64,000 nucleotides of DNA from UBA6770 sp965660875. GTDB taxonomy: Bacteria > Bacteroidota > Bacteroidia > Flavobacteriales_G > Salibacteraceae. The stretch covers positions 1 to 64,000 of the forward strand of contig CBFIBQ010000016.1 in NCBI GenBank assembly GCA_965660875.1. The letters are read 5' to 3'. A program made the translations under genes and the position numbers. Positions 15,969 to 26,200 of this stretch are shown here, piece by piece (the first letter of the stretch is position 1; each line of letters begins with the position of its first letter). Below the pieces are notes generated by a model that searched no databases, was not told the origin of the DNA, and saw only the letters and a list, made by a program, of their open reading frames with translations.

Positions 15969-18317
15969 TTAATTCCAGTCGGTAGGTGTGCCTCTATCGT
16001 ACATATTTCCACCGGATTGGTTTTGCTCATCACAATCTATGTTCACATCTAATGGCTCTAGCGGCTTTTCGAAATCCCCTTTACTTACCTCAATAGATGC
16101 ATCGTCGTACACTTTATTCATGTAATAACCCCAAATGGGCAATGCCATATTTGTTCCCGATCCTTTAGATAAATTACTGAATCGCACTGCCCTATCCTCT
16201 GCACCAACCCAAACCCCAGTAACCAAATCTGGCGTTATTCCTATAAACCAACCATCCGATTGGTTTTGTGTGGTTCCCGTCTTTCCAGCAATAGGGATTT
16301 CCATAGGTATTCCGCTGTAGGGCCGTATTTCCTTACTGAACCTCAATCGAATTGCTGTTCCTCCAGAGTTTTTGGCTAAATCTTTATTGTAGTTGTAGGA
16401 AGTAACTCCCTTCATCAGCTCCAACATTAAATAAGCATCTCGCTCACTCATCACGGAGTTTGTTTTTCTTTGAGTTAGGTTATTGTAAATTTCGTTTCCG
16501 TTTTTTCCCATTATTCTGGTGAGAAATACCGGCTCTAAATACTGACCTTTATTTGCCAGAGACGCATATGCTCCAACCATTTCTGAAAGAGAAACATCGG
16601 CAACACCTAAGCACAACGACGGCACGGGGTCCATTTCTCCTTTAATTCCTGCTTTTCTTACAAAATTTACCACCGCTTGTGGGCTTACTTGCTTCATAAC
16701 ATAAGCCGTAATGGTATTCATTGAGTTTGCCAATCCGTATTTAAGCGTTACGTTATACCCGTAATCTCTGCCAGGGTTATGAGGCGTCCAATTTTTTAAT
16801 AAACCGTATTGCCCTTTTTCGAAAGTATAAGGAACATTCGGTATTTCATCGCATGGGGAAAGGCCTTTATCTGTAATCGCTAAAGCATAAACAAAGGGTT
16901 TTATCGTCGAGCCAATCTGTCTCCTTCCCTGATACACGTGGTCGTATGAAAAGTATTTGTAATTAATACCTCCAACCCATGCTTTTATGTATCCATTGTG
17001 CGGGTTCACGGACATTAAACCTGCCTGTAAAAAGCTTTTATGATAGCGCAACTTTTCTTTGGGAGAAAGAACGGTATCAATTTCTCCGGACCAAGAAAAC
17101 ACCTTGGTAGGAACGGGTGTATTAAAAACAATTTCTATAGAGTCTGCAGACATTCCCTCACTTCTCAGTTCTCGGTATAGGTCTGTTCGCTTTATTGCAC
17201 CGTTCATTAATCGCTCAATGGTTTTATCGCTAATACGGTTTGCAAACGGTGGGTTCTTTTTTCGCTTAATATGCGCCCAAAAATCTTTCTGTAACTCCGC
17301 TTTCATGTGTTGCTTCACTCCATACTCGGCGTATGCTTGTAGTCTCGAGTCAATTGTGGTATACACTCTTAAACCATCGCGATAAATGTTGTAGGGCTCT
17401 CCGTTGGGCTTGGATAGCTTATAGTTTCCATCCTTATCTTTTGCCGAGGTCAACTTATGCAAGTATGCCCTTAGCGCTTCTCTAAAATAGGGCGCGCTGC
17501 CGTCCTTATGATCTACTTTCTGAAAGTCTAACTTCAATGGTTGCTCTCTTAATGAGTCGCAAACCTCTTGAGTGATCACTTCATTTCTCAACATCTGACC
17601 CAAGACCACATTTCTACGTTTTGTGCTCAACTCTAGCCTTCTGTTTGGGTTAAACAGCGACGGGTTTTTAGCCATTCCTACAAGAACAGCTGCCTCATTC
17701 ATACTTAGACTATCAGGAGTTGTATTGAAGTAAACTTGAGCCGCCGACTTCAGTCCAACAGCATTATTCACAAAATCAAAGCGATTGAGGTACATGGTAA
17801 GAATTTCATTCTTTGTGTATTGGCGCTCTAGCCTTACCGCTATAATCCACTCTTGCAACTTTTGTTTTATCCGCTCAATTTTAGTTCTTGGCCGTTCACT
17901 AAAGAGCATTTTTGCCAACTGTTGCGTTATGGTACTCGCCCCACCCTTGGTTCCTGCAAAGGCTACCGCTCTTAATAACCCCCTTGCATCAATTCCACTG
18001 TGTTCGTAAAAACGCTCGTCTTCTGTAGATACTAATGCGTTTATAACGTGCGGAGAAATCTCTTCAAACTCCATTTGACTTCGGTTCTCACTGAAGTACT
18101 TTCCAAGTAATTTTCCGTCTGCGGTATAGATTTCGGTTGCTAGGCTGTTTTTTGGATTTTCTAACTGCTCAAATGAAGGCAATTCCCCAAAAACCCCTAG
18201 GGAAACGAGATACATTAACAGAGTAAATAAAACTATTGGAGAAAATAAAATAAGCCAAAGCCAAAGCAGTAGTTTACCTCGTGTAAGCTTTTTCTTTTTT
18301 GGAGCTTTCTCTTTCAT
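15969..18317 (-). CDS. Penicillin-binding protein 1A, bifunctional transglycosylase/transpeptidase
   Basis: The 782-residue class A PBP starts with a basic cytoplasmic tail and one transmembrane helix (~15-40). The GT51 glycosyltransferase domain follows: STEDERFYEHSGID with catalytic Glu99, KGGASTITQQLAKMLF at 124-139, and the EWIIAVRLERQYTKNEILTMYLN helix region. The penicillin-binding transpeptidase domain has SxxK as S470TIK473, SxN as S532MN534 and KTGT at 679-682. All catalytic residues are intact. It polymerises lipid II glycan and cross-links peptidoglycan at the outer face of the inner membrane. It is transcribed toward scoA with a 67-nt gap, so it may share a transcript with that operon. 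Confidence 0.95.
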   Translation of the reverse strand: MKEKAPKKKKLTRGKLLLWLWLILFSPIVLFTLLMYLVSLGVFGELPSFEQLENPKNSLATEIYTADGKLLGKYFSENRSQMEFEEISPHVINALVSTEDERFYEHSGIDARGLLRAVAFAGTKGGASTITQQLAKMLFSERPRTKIERIKQKLQEWIIAVRLERQYTKNEILTMYLNRFDFVNNAVGLKSAAQVYFNTTPDSLSMNEAAVLVGMAKNPSLFNPNRRLELSTKRRNVVLGQMLRNEVITQEVCDSLREQPLKLDFQKVDHKDGSAPYFREALRAYLHKLTSAKDKDGNYKLSKPNGEPYNIYRDGLRVYTTIDSRLQAYAEYGVKQHMKAELQKDFWAHIKRKKNPPFANRISDKTIERLMNGAIKRTDLYRELRSEGMSADSIEIVFNTPVPTKVFSWSGEIDTVLSPKEKLRYHKSFLQAGLMSVNPHNGYIKAWVGGINYKYFSYDHVYQGRRQIGSTIKPFVYALAITDKGLSPCDEIPNVPYTFEKGQYGLLKNWTPHNPGRDYGYNVTLKYGLANSMNTITAYVMKQVSPQAVVNFVRKAGIKGEMDPVPSLCLGVADVSLSEMVGAYASLANKGQYLEPVFLTRIMGKNGNEIYNNLTQRKTNSVMSERDAYLMLELMKGVTSYNYNKDLAKNSGGTAIRLRFSKEIRPYSGIPMEIPIAGKTGTTQNQSDGWFIGITPDLVTGVWVGAEDRAVRFSNLSKGSGTNMALPIWGYYMNKVYDDASIEVSKGDFEKPLEPLDVNIDCDEQNQSGGNMYDRGTPTDWN

Positions 18318-18468
18318 TTCGAGAACAAAATTAGGCGATTAAATAATGATGGTGGTGCACGAAAGAAAACCTTTTAACGATTGTAATGTCGATAATGCAC
18401 CCTACCACTGGAAAAAACAAAGTAACGGTTCAGTATACCTTATTACAAACCTTTGATTTTTTGCATGG

Positions 18469-18476
18469 TATATTTG
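18469..18476 (+). promoter_or_regulatory. Bacteroidota -7 promoter element (TATATTTG)
   Basis: TATATTTG matches TAnnTTTG and ends 16 bases before the start codon of the BNR-repeat protein, implying a very short leader. A TTTG at 18452-18455 lies nearer than the usual -33 spacing. Confidence 0.5.
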
Positions 18477-18492
18477 AACGCTAATATAGATT

Positions 18493-21400
18493 ATGATACA
18501 AAAACTCTCGTTGCTAATTATTGCACTCAGTATATTTACAACTACAAACGGACAAACAAACCAAGAAAATACAGGGCCCGCATGGATCAATAGCATGCAA
18601 AACCCTAACGCCAACTTTTATGAAACTCAGCGTTTGTTTTACGACTATTGGTCAGACAAAACACCCGGAAAGGGAGATGGCTATAAACCATTTAAGCGCT
18701 GGGAGTGGTTTTATGAACTAGAGGTAGATAATGAGGGAAACTTGCCTGCTTACAACCAACTGCAACAAAAAGTAAAACAATTTAAAGCGAACCAGGCGGC
18801 TCAAGACAACTCAAACGGAATAGACTCTCTGTGGACGATTATCGGACCGGTTCAGAAGCCCGTAGCTAGTTCTGGGCAACCCAACGGCATGGGGCGTGTT
18901 AACGCAATCGGTATTCACCCTACAAACGATTCCATAATTTTTGCAGGTGCACCAAACGGGGGTATTTGGAGAACCTACGATTTGGGTGCAACATGGACAA
19001 GCAATACCGATACCTTGGAAACCATGCAAATTTCTAGTATTGTTTTTAATCCATTAAACCCACAAATAATTTATGCTGGAACTGGAGATAGAGATGTAAC
19101 TTCTAGAACCCACCGCGGAGTAATAAAATCTGTTGATGGCGGCGAGTCCTGGAAAATCGTTAATCAAGGAATGGGTAATCGTGTGGTTGGAAAAATGATT
19201 ATAGACCCATTACACCCTGACACGCTGCTTGCGGCAACCAGTGGCGGTATTTACAAAACTACTAATGGAGGACTGAATTGGGTAAAAAAAGGCAGCTCTT
19301 CTGGCTTTAAAGATATCGAATCTGCTCCGGGAGACTTTTCCAAATTATATGCTACAGCCGGCGGAAGGATGTATTACTCTCACGATAATGGTGAGACTTG
19401 GAACTCCTCCACGGGCTACATAAATGGCAGTCGTGGTGCAATAGCGGTCAGTGCAGATAAGCCGAACTACGTTTATTTCATTCAAACCTCAAATCGAGTA
19501 TTTACAGGGTTTTTTCGCTCTACGGATTATGGCGTTACCTTTTCAACCATGTCAACCACTCCAAACATTATGGACTATGATATTAACGGAAACGGCAATG
19601 GGGGTCAAGCGTGGTATAACTTAGATATTGCCGCAAACCCATTAAATGCAGAAGAGGTTTTTGTTGGGGGTATTAATATTTTTAAATCCACTGATGGAGG
19701 TAGAACTTGGAGAAATTCGGCCCATTGGTTAGGTGCAGTGCATGCCGATCAGCATGTTTTTGAATACACCCACGATGGTAAAAAAATGGTGGTAGGTAAT
19801 GATGGCGGTGTATATTACACTCCAAACTCAGGTGGGTCTTGGATAAACATCTCAAGTGGAATGCCCATTTCTGAGGTTTATAAGCTTGGTCAGAATAAAA
19901 ACAATGAAAATCAAGTGATTTGCGGTTACCAAGATAACGGCACAGCAATCTATCGCGGAAATAACAGCTGGACAACAGAAATTGGAGGCGACGGTATGGA
20001 GTGCGCTTTCGACCCACTGAGTCCAAATTATGTATACGGCGAACTCTACTATGGCGCCATTAGAAGAAGTACAAATGGTGGTCAATCATTTAGAAGCATT
20101 ACCAACTCTATTCAAGAACAAGGTGCATGGGTTTCTCCTTTTGCCTTAGCGGAAGACGATCCAAGAATAATGTTTGCCGGTTACGTAAATGTATACCGAA
20201 CCTCGAATGTAAGAAGTTCAAATGTTCAGTGGCAAAACATTACGCCAAGCATTCCGGCAGGCACCAACACAACCTTTCGGGTTATTGAGCATAGCCCTGC
20301 AGACCCCAATGTGCTGTACATTGTGCGTTCTGATAGTCGTTTTTATAGATCCGATAACTGTAAAAGTAGCAACCCAACATGGGTAGATATTACCAGTCAG
20401 CAACCTCAGGGCGGTTGGGCTAGTGATGTTGAAGCTCACCCATACGACCCAAATACTGTGTACATTACTAAAGGAACGCAAGTTTTTGTGTCTACTGACA
20501 AAGGCATGACCTGGACCAACATTACAGGAAACCTTCCTCCCACATCAAAAAGAACCATTGTTTACGACGAATACAGTAAGGGAGGGCTTTATGTTGGAGG
20601 AACCCCTGGTGTTTTTTATATCGATTCGTCCCTTACCAACTGGATTGATTATTCTCAGTCTTTGCCAGGTGATGTTTCGGTTACGGAATTGGAAATTGCT
20701 TACAATTCGAGCAATCCTTTAAGTTCCAAGTTAAGGGCTTCTACCTATGGTCGTGGCTTGTGGTCTGCGCCATTATTCGATATGGGTAACCGTTTTGCTC
20801 AAGTGAACTTACAAGGCGATTCGGGTTCCTTTTGTATGGGAGACACCATAACCTTAATAGCTAGTAACTCAAAAAATGTGAGCCAATACGAATGGAGCAT
20901 TCAGCCCAACACGATTCAACTCGTTCAGGGTTCTACTTTATCTAGTTCTGAACTTCGTTTTGTACCACTTTCTCAAGGCTATTATCACGTGGACCTTGCC
21001 GTCTCCTCTTTCTTTAATCGTGATTCTGTTAGTAAACGCAACTACCTTTTTGTTGACAACCCTACTCAGAATAACTGCATCACTTCAACCAATGCAACTT
21101 CTAGTTCGGGTTCTGGTATTTTTAAATTAGGAATTGATAATAATACCGCTTTTTATTCAGGATTTGATGGTGTGAATAGTAACACCAACTCCTCTTGCGA
21201 ACAAGTGTTCTTTTTTCAACCCGATAGTACTTATAACATTGACATTGAAACCGGTTCATCAGCACAAGAGTTCGTTCGTGTATACATGGACCTTAATGGA
21301 AACGGAAACTTATCGGACCCAGGTGAGTTGGTGTTTAATGGGCCATTAAGCAACAAGCATCAGTTCAACTTTATAGCACCTACAAGCCCCTTGCTTAATC

Positions 21401-22752
21401 AGAAACTTCTGATGCGTATTATTAGCGATGTTAGCTCCATATCTGGTCCATGCGCGAGCCTTTCTGCTGGAGAAAGTAGAGACTTTGCTGTTGTGTTTGA
21501 AGAGCCAATCGTTCAGTTAGGTGTCAGCTCCAGCTTAGTGTGTCCAAATGAAATAGTGACAGCAAATTATACGCACCAAGGTAAAATAGCATCTGTACTT
21601 TGGGATTTTGGTCCGGGCGCTGAGCCTCGGTTTAGTAAGCGTTTTGATGAGGCCTCTGCACAGTATAAATGGGGTGGAGAAAAAATAATTAAACTCATAG
21701 TGAATGAAGATTATATTTTTTACGACACCTTAAACGTTCGGTTTTCACCTTACGCAAACTTATTGATAGATACACTCAACAGTAACCTCTGCGAAGGTGG
21801 TGAAGCAACCCTTCTTTTAATGGACAGTTCTGGAGCTCCAAATGCTCACTATCAATGGTTTCAAAACGGAAAATCCTTTAGCCCAGCGATAGACACTCTG
21901 TTCACACAACAGCTGTTTAACCGTTTCATAACTATGGAATTCTTTACCGTTGTAAGTGATTCTTTTTGTGTCGATACAAGTGCAATTATTACTTTGAATG
22001 CTAAAGAAAAGCCCGTTCCATCTATTGCGCTTTTTCAATCGCTACAGTGTTTGGGTAGTAATTCTTTCCCGTTTGAGGATAAAACAACTATGAGTGTAGA
22101 TTACCAGCGGTTTTGGAGTTTTGGCGATGGGAATACATCAACCAAGGCAGTCAACAATCATGTGTATACAGATACAGGTTCCTATAACGTAAGTCTGAGA
22201 ATTGAAGCTGAAAACGGTTGTATTGATTCGGTATCCACTCGACTAAGAGTTGCGCCTAGCCCTGTATCCAAATTCAGTACGCTAGTGCTCAAAGAAACGA
22301 CTGTTTCCTTTATTCCACAAGATACAAGCTGGAATAATTATACGTGGAGTTTTGGAGATGGGAATACCTCCAATGTAAAAAGTCCTACCCATACCTACTC
22401 AAAAGGCGGAAACTATTCACCCGGGTTGGAGGTAAAAAGTGAGGATAATTGCGCTTCTTCAAATGTAGAGTCAATTGAGCTGGAGTCATCTGTTGGGTTT
22501 GATCTAAAAAAATCCAAAAACCCAGTTGCCATATACCCAAACCCAAGCTCGGGAAAGTTTACGGTTCGGTTCGAGACGTCTGGTTCTTATACCGTTACAA
22601 TTTTTAATGCATTTGGTGCTGAAATAGAGCACTCCGAGGCATTTATAGAAAGCCCAGAATCCATAGGTTTTGAAATCTATAGTCCGGGTGTATATTTAGT
22701 GCGTATTCAATCTGAAAGGTTTAATACACTAAGGCAGGTTGTCATAGAATAA
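18493..22752 (+). CDS. Secreted BNR/sortilin-type beta-propeller protein with GEVED, PKD and T9SS sorting domains
   Basis: The product has 1419 residues. A signal peptide covers residues 1-21 (ending TTTNGQ). Residues ~110-760 carry at least eight BNR/Asp-box repeats of the SxDxGxTW type (for example KSVDGGESWK, KTTNGGLNW, SHDNGETW, KSTDGGRTW, STDKGMTW), forming a sialidase/VPS10-like beta-propeller. The next ~120 residues include a GEVED domain (VYMDLNGNGNLSDPGELV). PKD-like modules follow, two with the clear FWSFGDGNTST and YTWSFGDGNTS signatures. The last ~75 residues are a T9SS type A sorting tail with IYPNPSSGKF. Asp-box propellers are structural, so a hydrolase activity is not shown; no sialidase FRIP motif is visible. 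A large adhesive or peptidase-accessory protein at the cell surface is most likely. Confidence 0.85.
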   Translation: MIQKLSLLIIALSIFTTTNGQTNQENTGPAWINSMQNPNANFYETQRLFYDYWSDKTPGKGDGYKPFKRWEWFYELEVDNEGNLPAYNQLQQKVKQFKANQAAQDNSNGIDSLWTIIGPVQKPVASSGQPNGMGRVNAIGIHPTNDSIIFAGAPNGGIWRTYDLGATWTSNTDTLETMQISSIVFNPLNPQIIYAGTGDRDVTSRTHRGVIKSVDGGESWKIVNQGMGNRVVGKMIIDPLHPDTLLAATSGGIYKTTNGGLNWVKKGSSSGFKDIESAPGDFSKLYATAGGRMYYSHDNGETWNSSTGYINGSRGAIAVSADKPNYVYFIQTSNRVFTGFFRSTDYGVTFSTMSTTPNIMDYDINGNGNGGQAWYNLDIAANPLNAEEVFVGGINIFKSTDGGRTWRNSAHWLGAVHADQHVFEYTHDGKKMVVGNDGGVYYTPNSGGSWINISSGMPISEVYKLGQNKNNENQVICGYQDNGTAIYRGNNSWTTEIGGDGMECAFDPLSPNYVYGELYYGAIRRSTNGGQSFRSITNSIQEQGAWVSPFALAEDDPRIMFAGYVNVYRTSNVRSSNVQWQNITPSIPAGTNTTFRVIEHSPADPNVLYIVRSDSRFYRSDNCKSSNPTWVDITSQQPQGGWASDVEAHPYDPNTVYITKGTQVFVSTDKGMTWTNITGNLPPTSKRTIVYDEYSKGGLYVGGTPGVFYIDSSLTNWIDYSQSLPGDVSVTELEIAYNSSNPLSSKLRASTYGRGLWSAPLFDMGNRFAQVNLQGDSGSFCMGDTITLIASNSKNVSQYEWSIQPNTIQLVQGSTLSSSELRFVPLSQGYYHVDLAVSSFFNRDSVSKRNYLFVDNPTQNNCITSTNATSSSGSGIFKLGIDNNTAFYSGFDGVNSNTNSSCEQVFFFQPDSTYNIDIETGSSAQEFVRVYMDLNGNGNLSDPGELVFNGPLSNKHQFNFIAPTSPLLNQKLLMRIISDVSSISGPCASLSAGESRDFAVVFEEPIVQLGVSSSLVCPNEIVTANYTHQGKIASVLWDFGPGAEPRFSKRFDEASAQYKWGGEKIIKLIVNEDYIFYDTLNVRFSPYANLLIDTLNSNLCEGGEATLLLMDSSGAPNAHYQWFQNGKSFSPAIDTLFTQQLFNRFITMEFFTVVSDSFCVDTSAIITLNAKEKPVPSIALFQSLQCLGSNSFPFEDKTTMSVDYQRFWSFGDGNTSTKAVNNHVYTDTGSYNVSLRIEAENGCIDSVSTRLRVAPSPVSKFSTLVLKETTVSFIPQDTSWNNYTWSFGDGNTSNVKSPTHTYSKGGNYSPGLEVKSEDNCASSNVESIELESSVGFDLKKSKNPVAIYPNPSSGKFTVRFETSGSYTVTIFNAFGAEIEHSEAFIESPESIGFEIYSPGVYLVRIQSERFNTLRQVVIE

Positions 22753-22816
22753 TAGTCTCTTCTTTCTTGTCGTATTTATAAGAGGCTGGCTATTATTGTA
22801 CAAAGTTTTTTCATAA

Positions 22817-23251
22817 ATGGCAATAGATCAAGAGCAAACAGATATTTACTTATTACTGGATAAGTCCGTGCGGTTTTATAAAAAATACGCAGCAGATCGG
22901 TTTTCTGTATTAGGCTTTGATATTACGATAGATCAATGGTCTGTTTTGGAATACGTTTTTGATAACAAGCACCCTACCCAAATAGAGCTTTCTCGGGCTG
23001 TTTTTAAAGATACCGCAAGTATCACCAGAATTATAGATCTACTTCATACAAAAAAACTGCTGCGCCGGTTACCCAACGAATTGGACAAGCGGAAAAGCAC
23101 CTTGGCGCTTACAAAAAAAGGTGTTGATTGCGTTACACAAGGTAAATCGATTGTAGCTGAAATAAAAGAGGTGGGCCTAAAGGGTTTATCTGAAACTGAA
23201 TTACAAGCTATAAATAGCCAGTTAAAACAAATAGTTCAAAACCTAGGCTAG
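22817..23251 (+). CDS. MarR-family transcriptional regulator
   Basis: The 144-residue product has the winged-helix layout of MarR proteins. An N-terminal dimerisation helix (residues 1-35) is followed by ITIDQWSVLEYVFDNKHPTQIELSRAVFKDTASITRIIDLLHTKKLLRR, in which the recognition helix is around KDTASITRIIDLL. The wing is LPNELDKRKSTLALTKKG, with the conserved D-K/R-R segment, and a C-terminal helix closes the dimer. MarR proteins are usually ligand- or oxidation-controlled repressors of nearby genes. The neighbours here are a T9SS protein upstream and a convergent AsmA-like gene whose stop overlaps this one by 4 nt, so its target is not obvious. Confidence 0.9.
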   Translation: MAIDQEQTDIYLLLDKSVRFYKKYAADRFSVLGFDITIDQWSVLEYVFDNKHPTQIELSRAVFKDTASITRIIDLLHTKKLLRRLPNELDKRKSTLALTKKGVDCVTQGKSIVAEIKEVGLKGLSETELQAINSQLKQIVQNLG

Positions 23252-26200
23252 TCGTCTTTTCCTCCGTAAGGCTGGTTTTTGTCGGTTTTTATAAACTCAT
23301 CTTCATCCCGTAGTATTGCTTTTTCTCTTCGCAGCAATTCCTTTCGTACTTTTTTCAATTGTTTTTTATTATTCGCAATACCCGTGCTGCTTGCGACGCC
23401 ACTCATGGCTATTTTACTCCAATAATGAAAGATTTCTTTAGTAGTATCTCTTTCAGTGTAGATTAAGCCTTTTTTGGTATGAAAAAGGTGTGGGTTTTTG
23501 GTATAAACGACCCTGTTGGCAATAAACCCTTTCAGTCGAGTGCCAAAATCTTTTTTTACGGAGTCCTCTTTGTTCAAAAACGTAACGTGTAAATCGTTAT
23601 ACAATAGTTTCATCTCTCCTGCCCCAAAATCTTCGTACGCGCTAAAGTCGACACCGGCGCTTATTACGTTGCCACTTTTTACTCCGACAAATGCGGTATG
23701 TTCCAAGTAATTGTTTAAGGTCCGCACATCAAACTCTCCCAGACTTGCGTGACCTTTAAATAGGCCATTTGGTTCTTGGTTGTTAAACTCAAATGTTGCA
23801 CTTAGCTGCCCATTGCCCATCAACTTTCCCAACGCACTTAAACGCATCAATTCGGGTGCTTTTTGATCTCCATAGGTGTTGATAATGTTAGAAGCCCTTG
23901 CACTCAAATCTGAAAAGTAGATTTTACCAGGAACCAGTCCGTTTTTAGCAATTTGTATGTGCGTTACTTCTCCTTTGCTTAAAAGAACACGCTTTATATT
24001 TATACCCATATCTAAGCTATCTAATCGCTCTTGGGGCAATGGCTTATACTTATTGTTTTCAGGTAATCTTTTGTCTTTAAAATTCCTAACCCACAAGCTG
24101 TCTATATCCATAAGGGAAACGCTGAGCTTGTTTTCGTACAACAATTGTTTTCCTTTAAAACCCTCTAGCTGAACCTGGCTTAAATACAGCTCCACTCTGC
24201 TTTTTTGAAACCCTGCCTTTTGCCCAAACTGGAAAATACCGTAATTCGGATCTAGCCGCACCGCATGCATACCAAGCAATTCTTCTTTAGAATCATAGTG
24301 AACGGAATCAAAGGAAAACTGGTAATATTTCTTCATTACATCGTACTGAAAATCTCCAAAACTGAACGCTAAATCCATAATTTTTGGCTTTTTCTCGGAT
24401 TTATCGGGGTTGGGGTATTCAATGCCCTCTCCGTCTAAATTCAAATGATTGATAACGATAGGCTGTTTGCTGGTATCGTTAAAGTTCCAGTTTACAAACC
24501 CATTTTCAATCCGTAAATTATTCAAGATGGTTTGTATTACCGCAGCACTATCGTCAGAAAAGTTATCGGCTAAGCTGAGCTCTCTGCTAACGACGTCACT
24601 TTTGTCGTGAAATTGGGTGAACTCAAGGGTTGGGTTTTTTACATAAATACCTTTTAAGTTCACCTTCTCCTTCCTTGAAAGCTCAATTGGTTTAATGCCA
24701 TCAAACTCAACTAAATCTAAATTTCCCTCCACAAATAGGTTGTTGACTTTATTTCTGGTCATCATATAACTCCCCGTTACACCTCTTAATTTTATGTTTT
24801 TGTCTTGGGTTGAATAGTGCACGGCGACCATCTTTAAATCGTTGATAGTATCTGGAAAAACGCGGTGTACGTTATACATGCTCAAAACATTATCCTGTGC
24901 ATAAAATAAGTTACCATCGGAGTTTCGACTGTTTTTGTTTATTCTAAAATTTTTTGAGTTTAAAGTATACTGGTCCACAACCAACCTATTTTCTCCTGCG
25001 CTAGAGCCGCTATCTCGCCATAAAATATTCATATTGCCGTTATCTATACTCAAGGTGTTGACTGCTATGCTTTGTGCCTTTAGGGAGTCTAGCAACCACT
25101 CGTGAACTTGCCAGTTGAAGCTTTTGTTGCTGTTCTTTTTTTCTGAATCACCATAAAAGCTGGCATAGGTAGTTGGGCTGCAAATTTCTAGGTGCTCTGC
25201 CGTAATGTCTTTACCCAGTTCTTGCTTGTTGGGCGAAAAACCAGTGGCGTAAATTGAAGCGATTCGTTGTTGAATAACGGTTTGAGATGATTTATCGATA
25301 TTTTGAATAACAGGATCAATACTGATGTTTTTGACGGATATTGTAGAGTCTTCGCTATTGAAACTAAAACGCTCTGCTTTAGCAGCTGTTTTTCCATGTT
25401 TTCCAATACTCAATAGCTTGTTTATATCTACCTGAAGCTCAGAATAGCTGACCTTTAAGCTGCTACTATCCGAATTTAATACCTTTAAACTACTGGATTT
25501 CAAATCAGACTCTGTAAGGGCTAAAACAATAGAATCGTTGTGCTTTCTCTCAATATTTACACGTTTAGCCGATACCTTTTTAATGTCAATTTCTTTTAAC
25601 GCATTATTTTTTTCATTGGCCGTGTTCAACTCAATAAATAGTCGGTTTGTATTCAGTTCCTCTGCCTGTAGGACTTGACGCTCAATCAGGTTTTTGTAAT
25701 TCAGTCCAGTAATTTTCAGTATCCCTACGTTGACCTTTGGGCGTTTTATCCCTTGAGGTGTTGAACTATACTCGGAAACAAAAAAAGATTTTGATTTGGG
25801 GTCAATGTCTACGTTTTTCCAGCTGTATTTCGCTTTTGTTAGAGGATGACTAAATTGAGTCGCACCACTAGTAAACTTACCTTTTTTGAGTATACTGTAA
25901 ATATCTAGCTTGGTTTTGTTTAACTCCGACCAGCCAATATTTATCAGCTCTAAATCTGCGTTACGCATAACACCATACTTTTTTTGTTCATCCTTGGAGT
26001 TGGTTAATGTAATCTTTGCATCAATCACCTTAAATCGCTTGGTTGATATGGAGTCAAAAGCATAAGGTAAGGCTTCTTTTTTTCCACGCAACGAATCGGG
26101 AAATTTGTGAAACAGCGTATCGTAGGATATGCCAATATTTGGCTGTTGGATTATTACATCGCTCAGTACCGTTTTTTTGCCTTCCGAAATATCATTTATG

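Noticed and set aside
18402..18614. 70-residue minus-strand frame at the start of the BNR gene
   Set aside because: It lies antisense over a strong gene start and promoter and has no supporting features.
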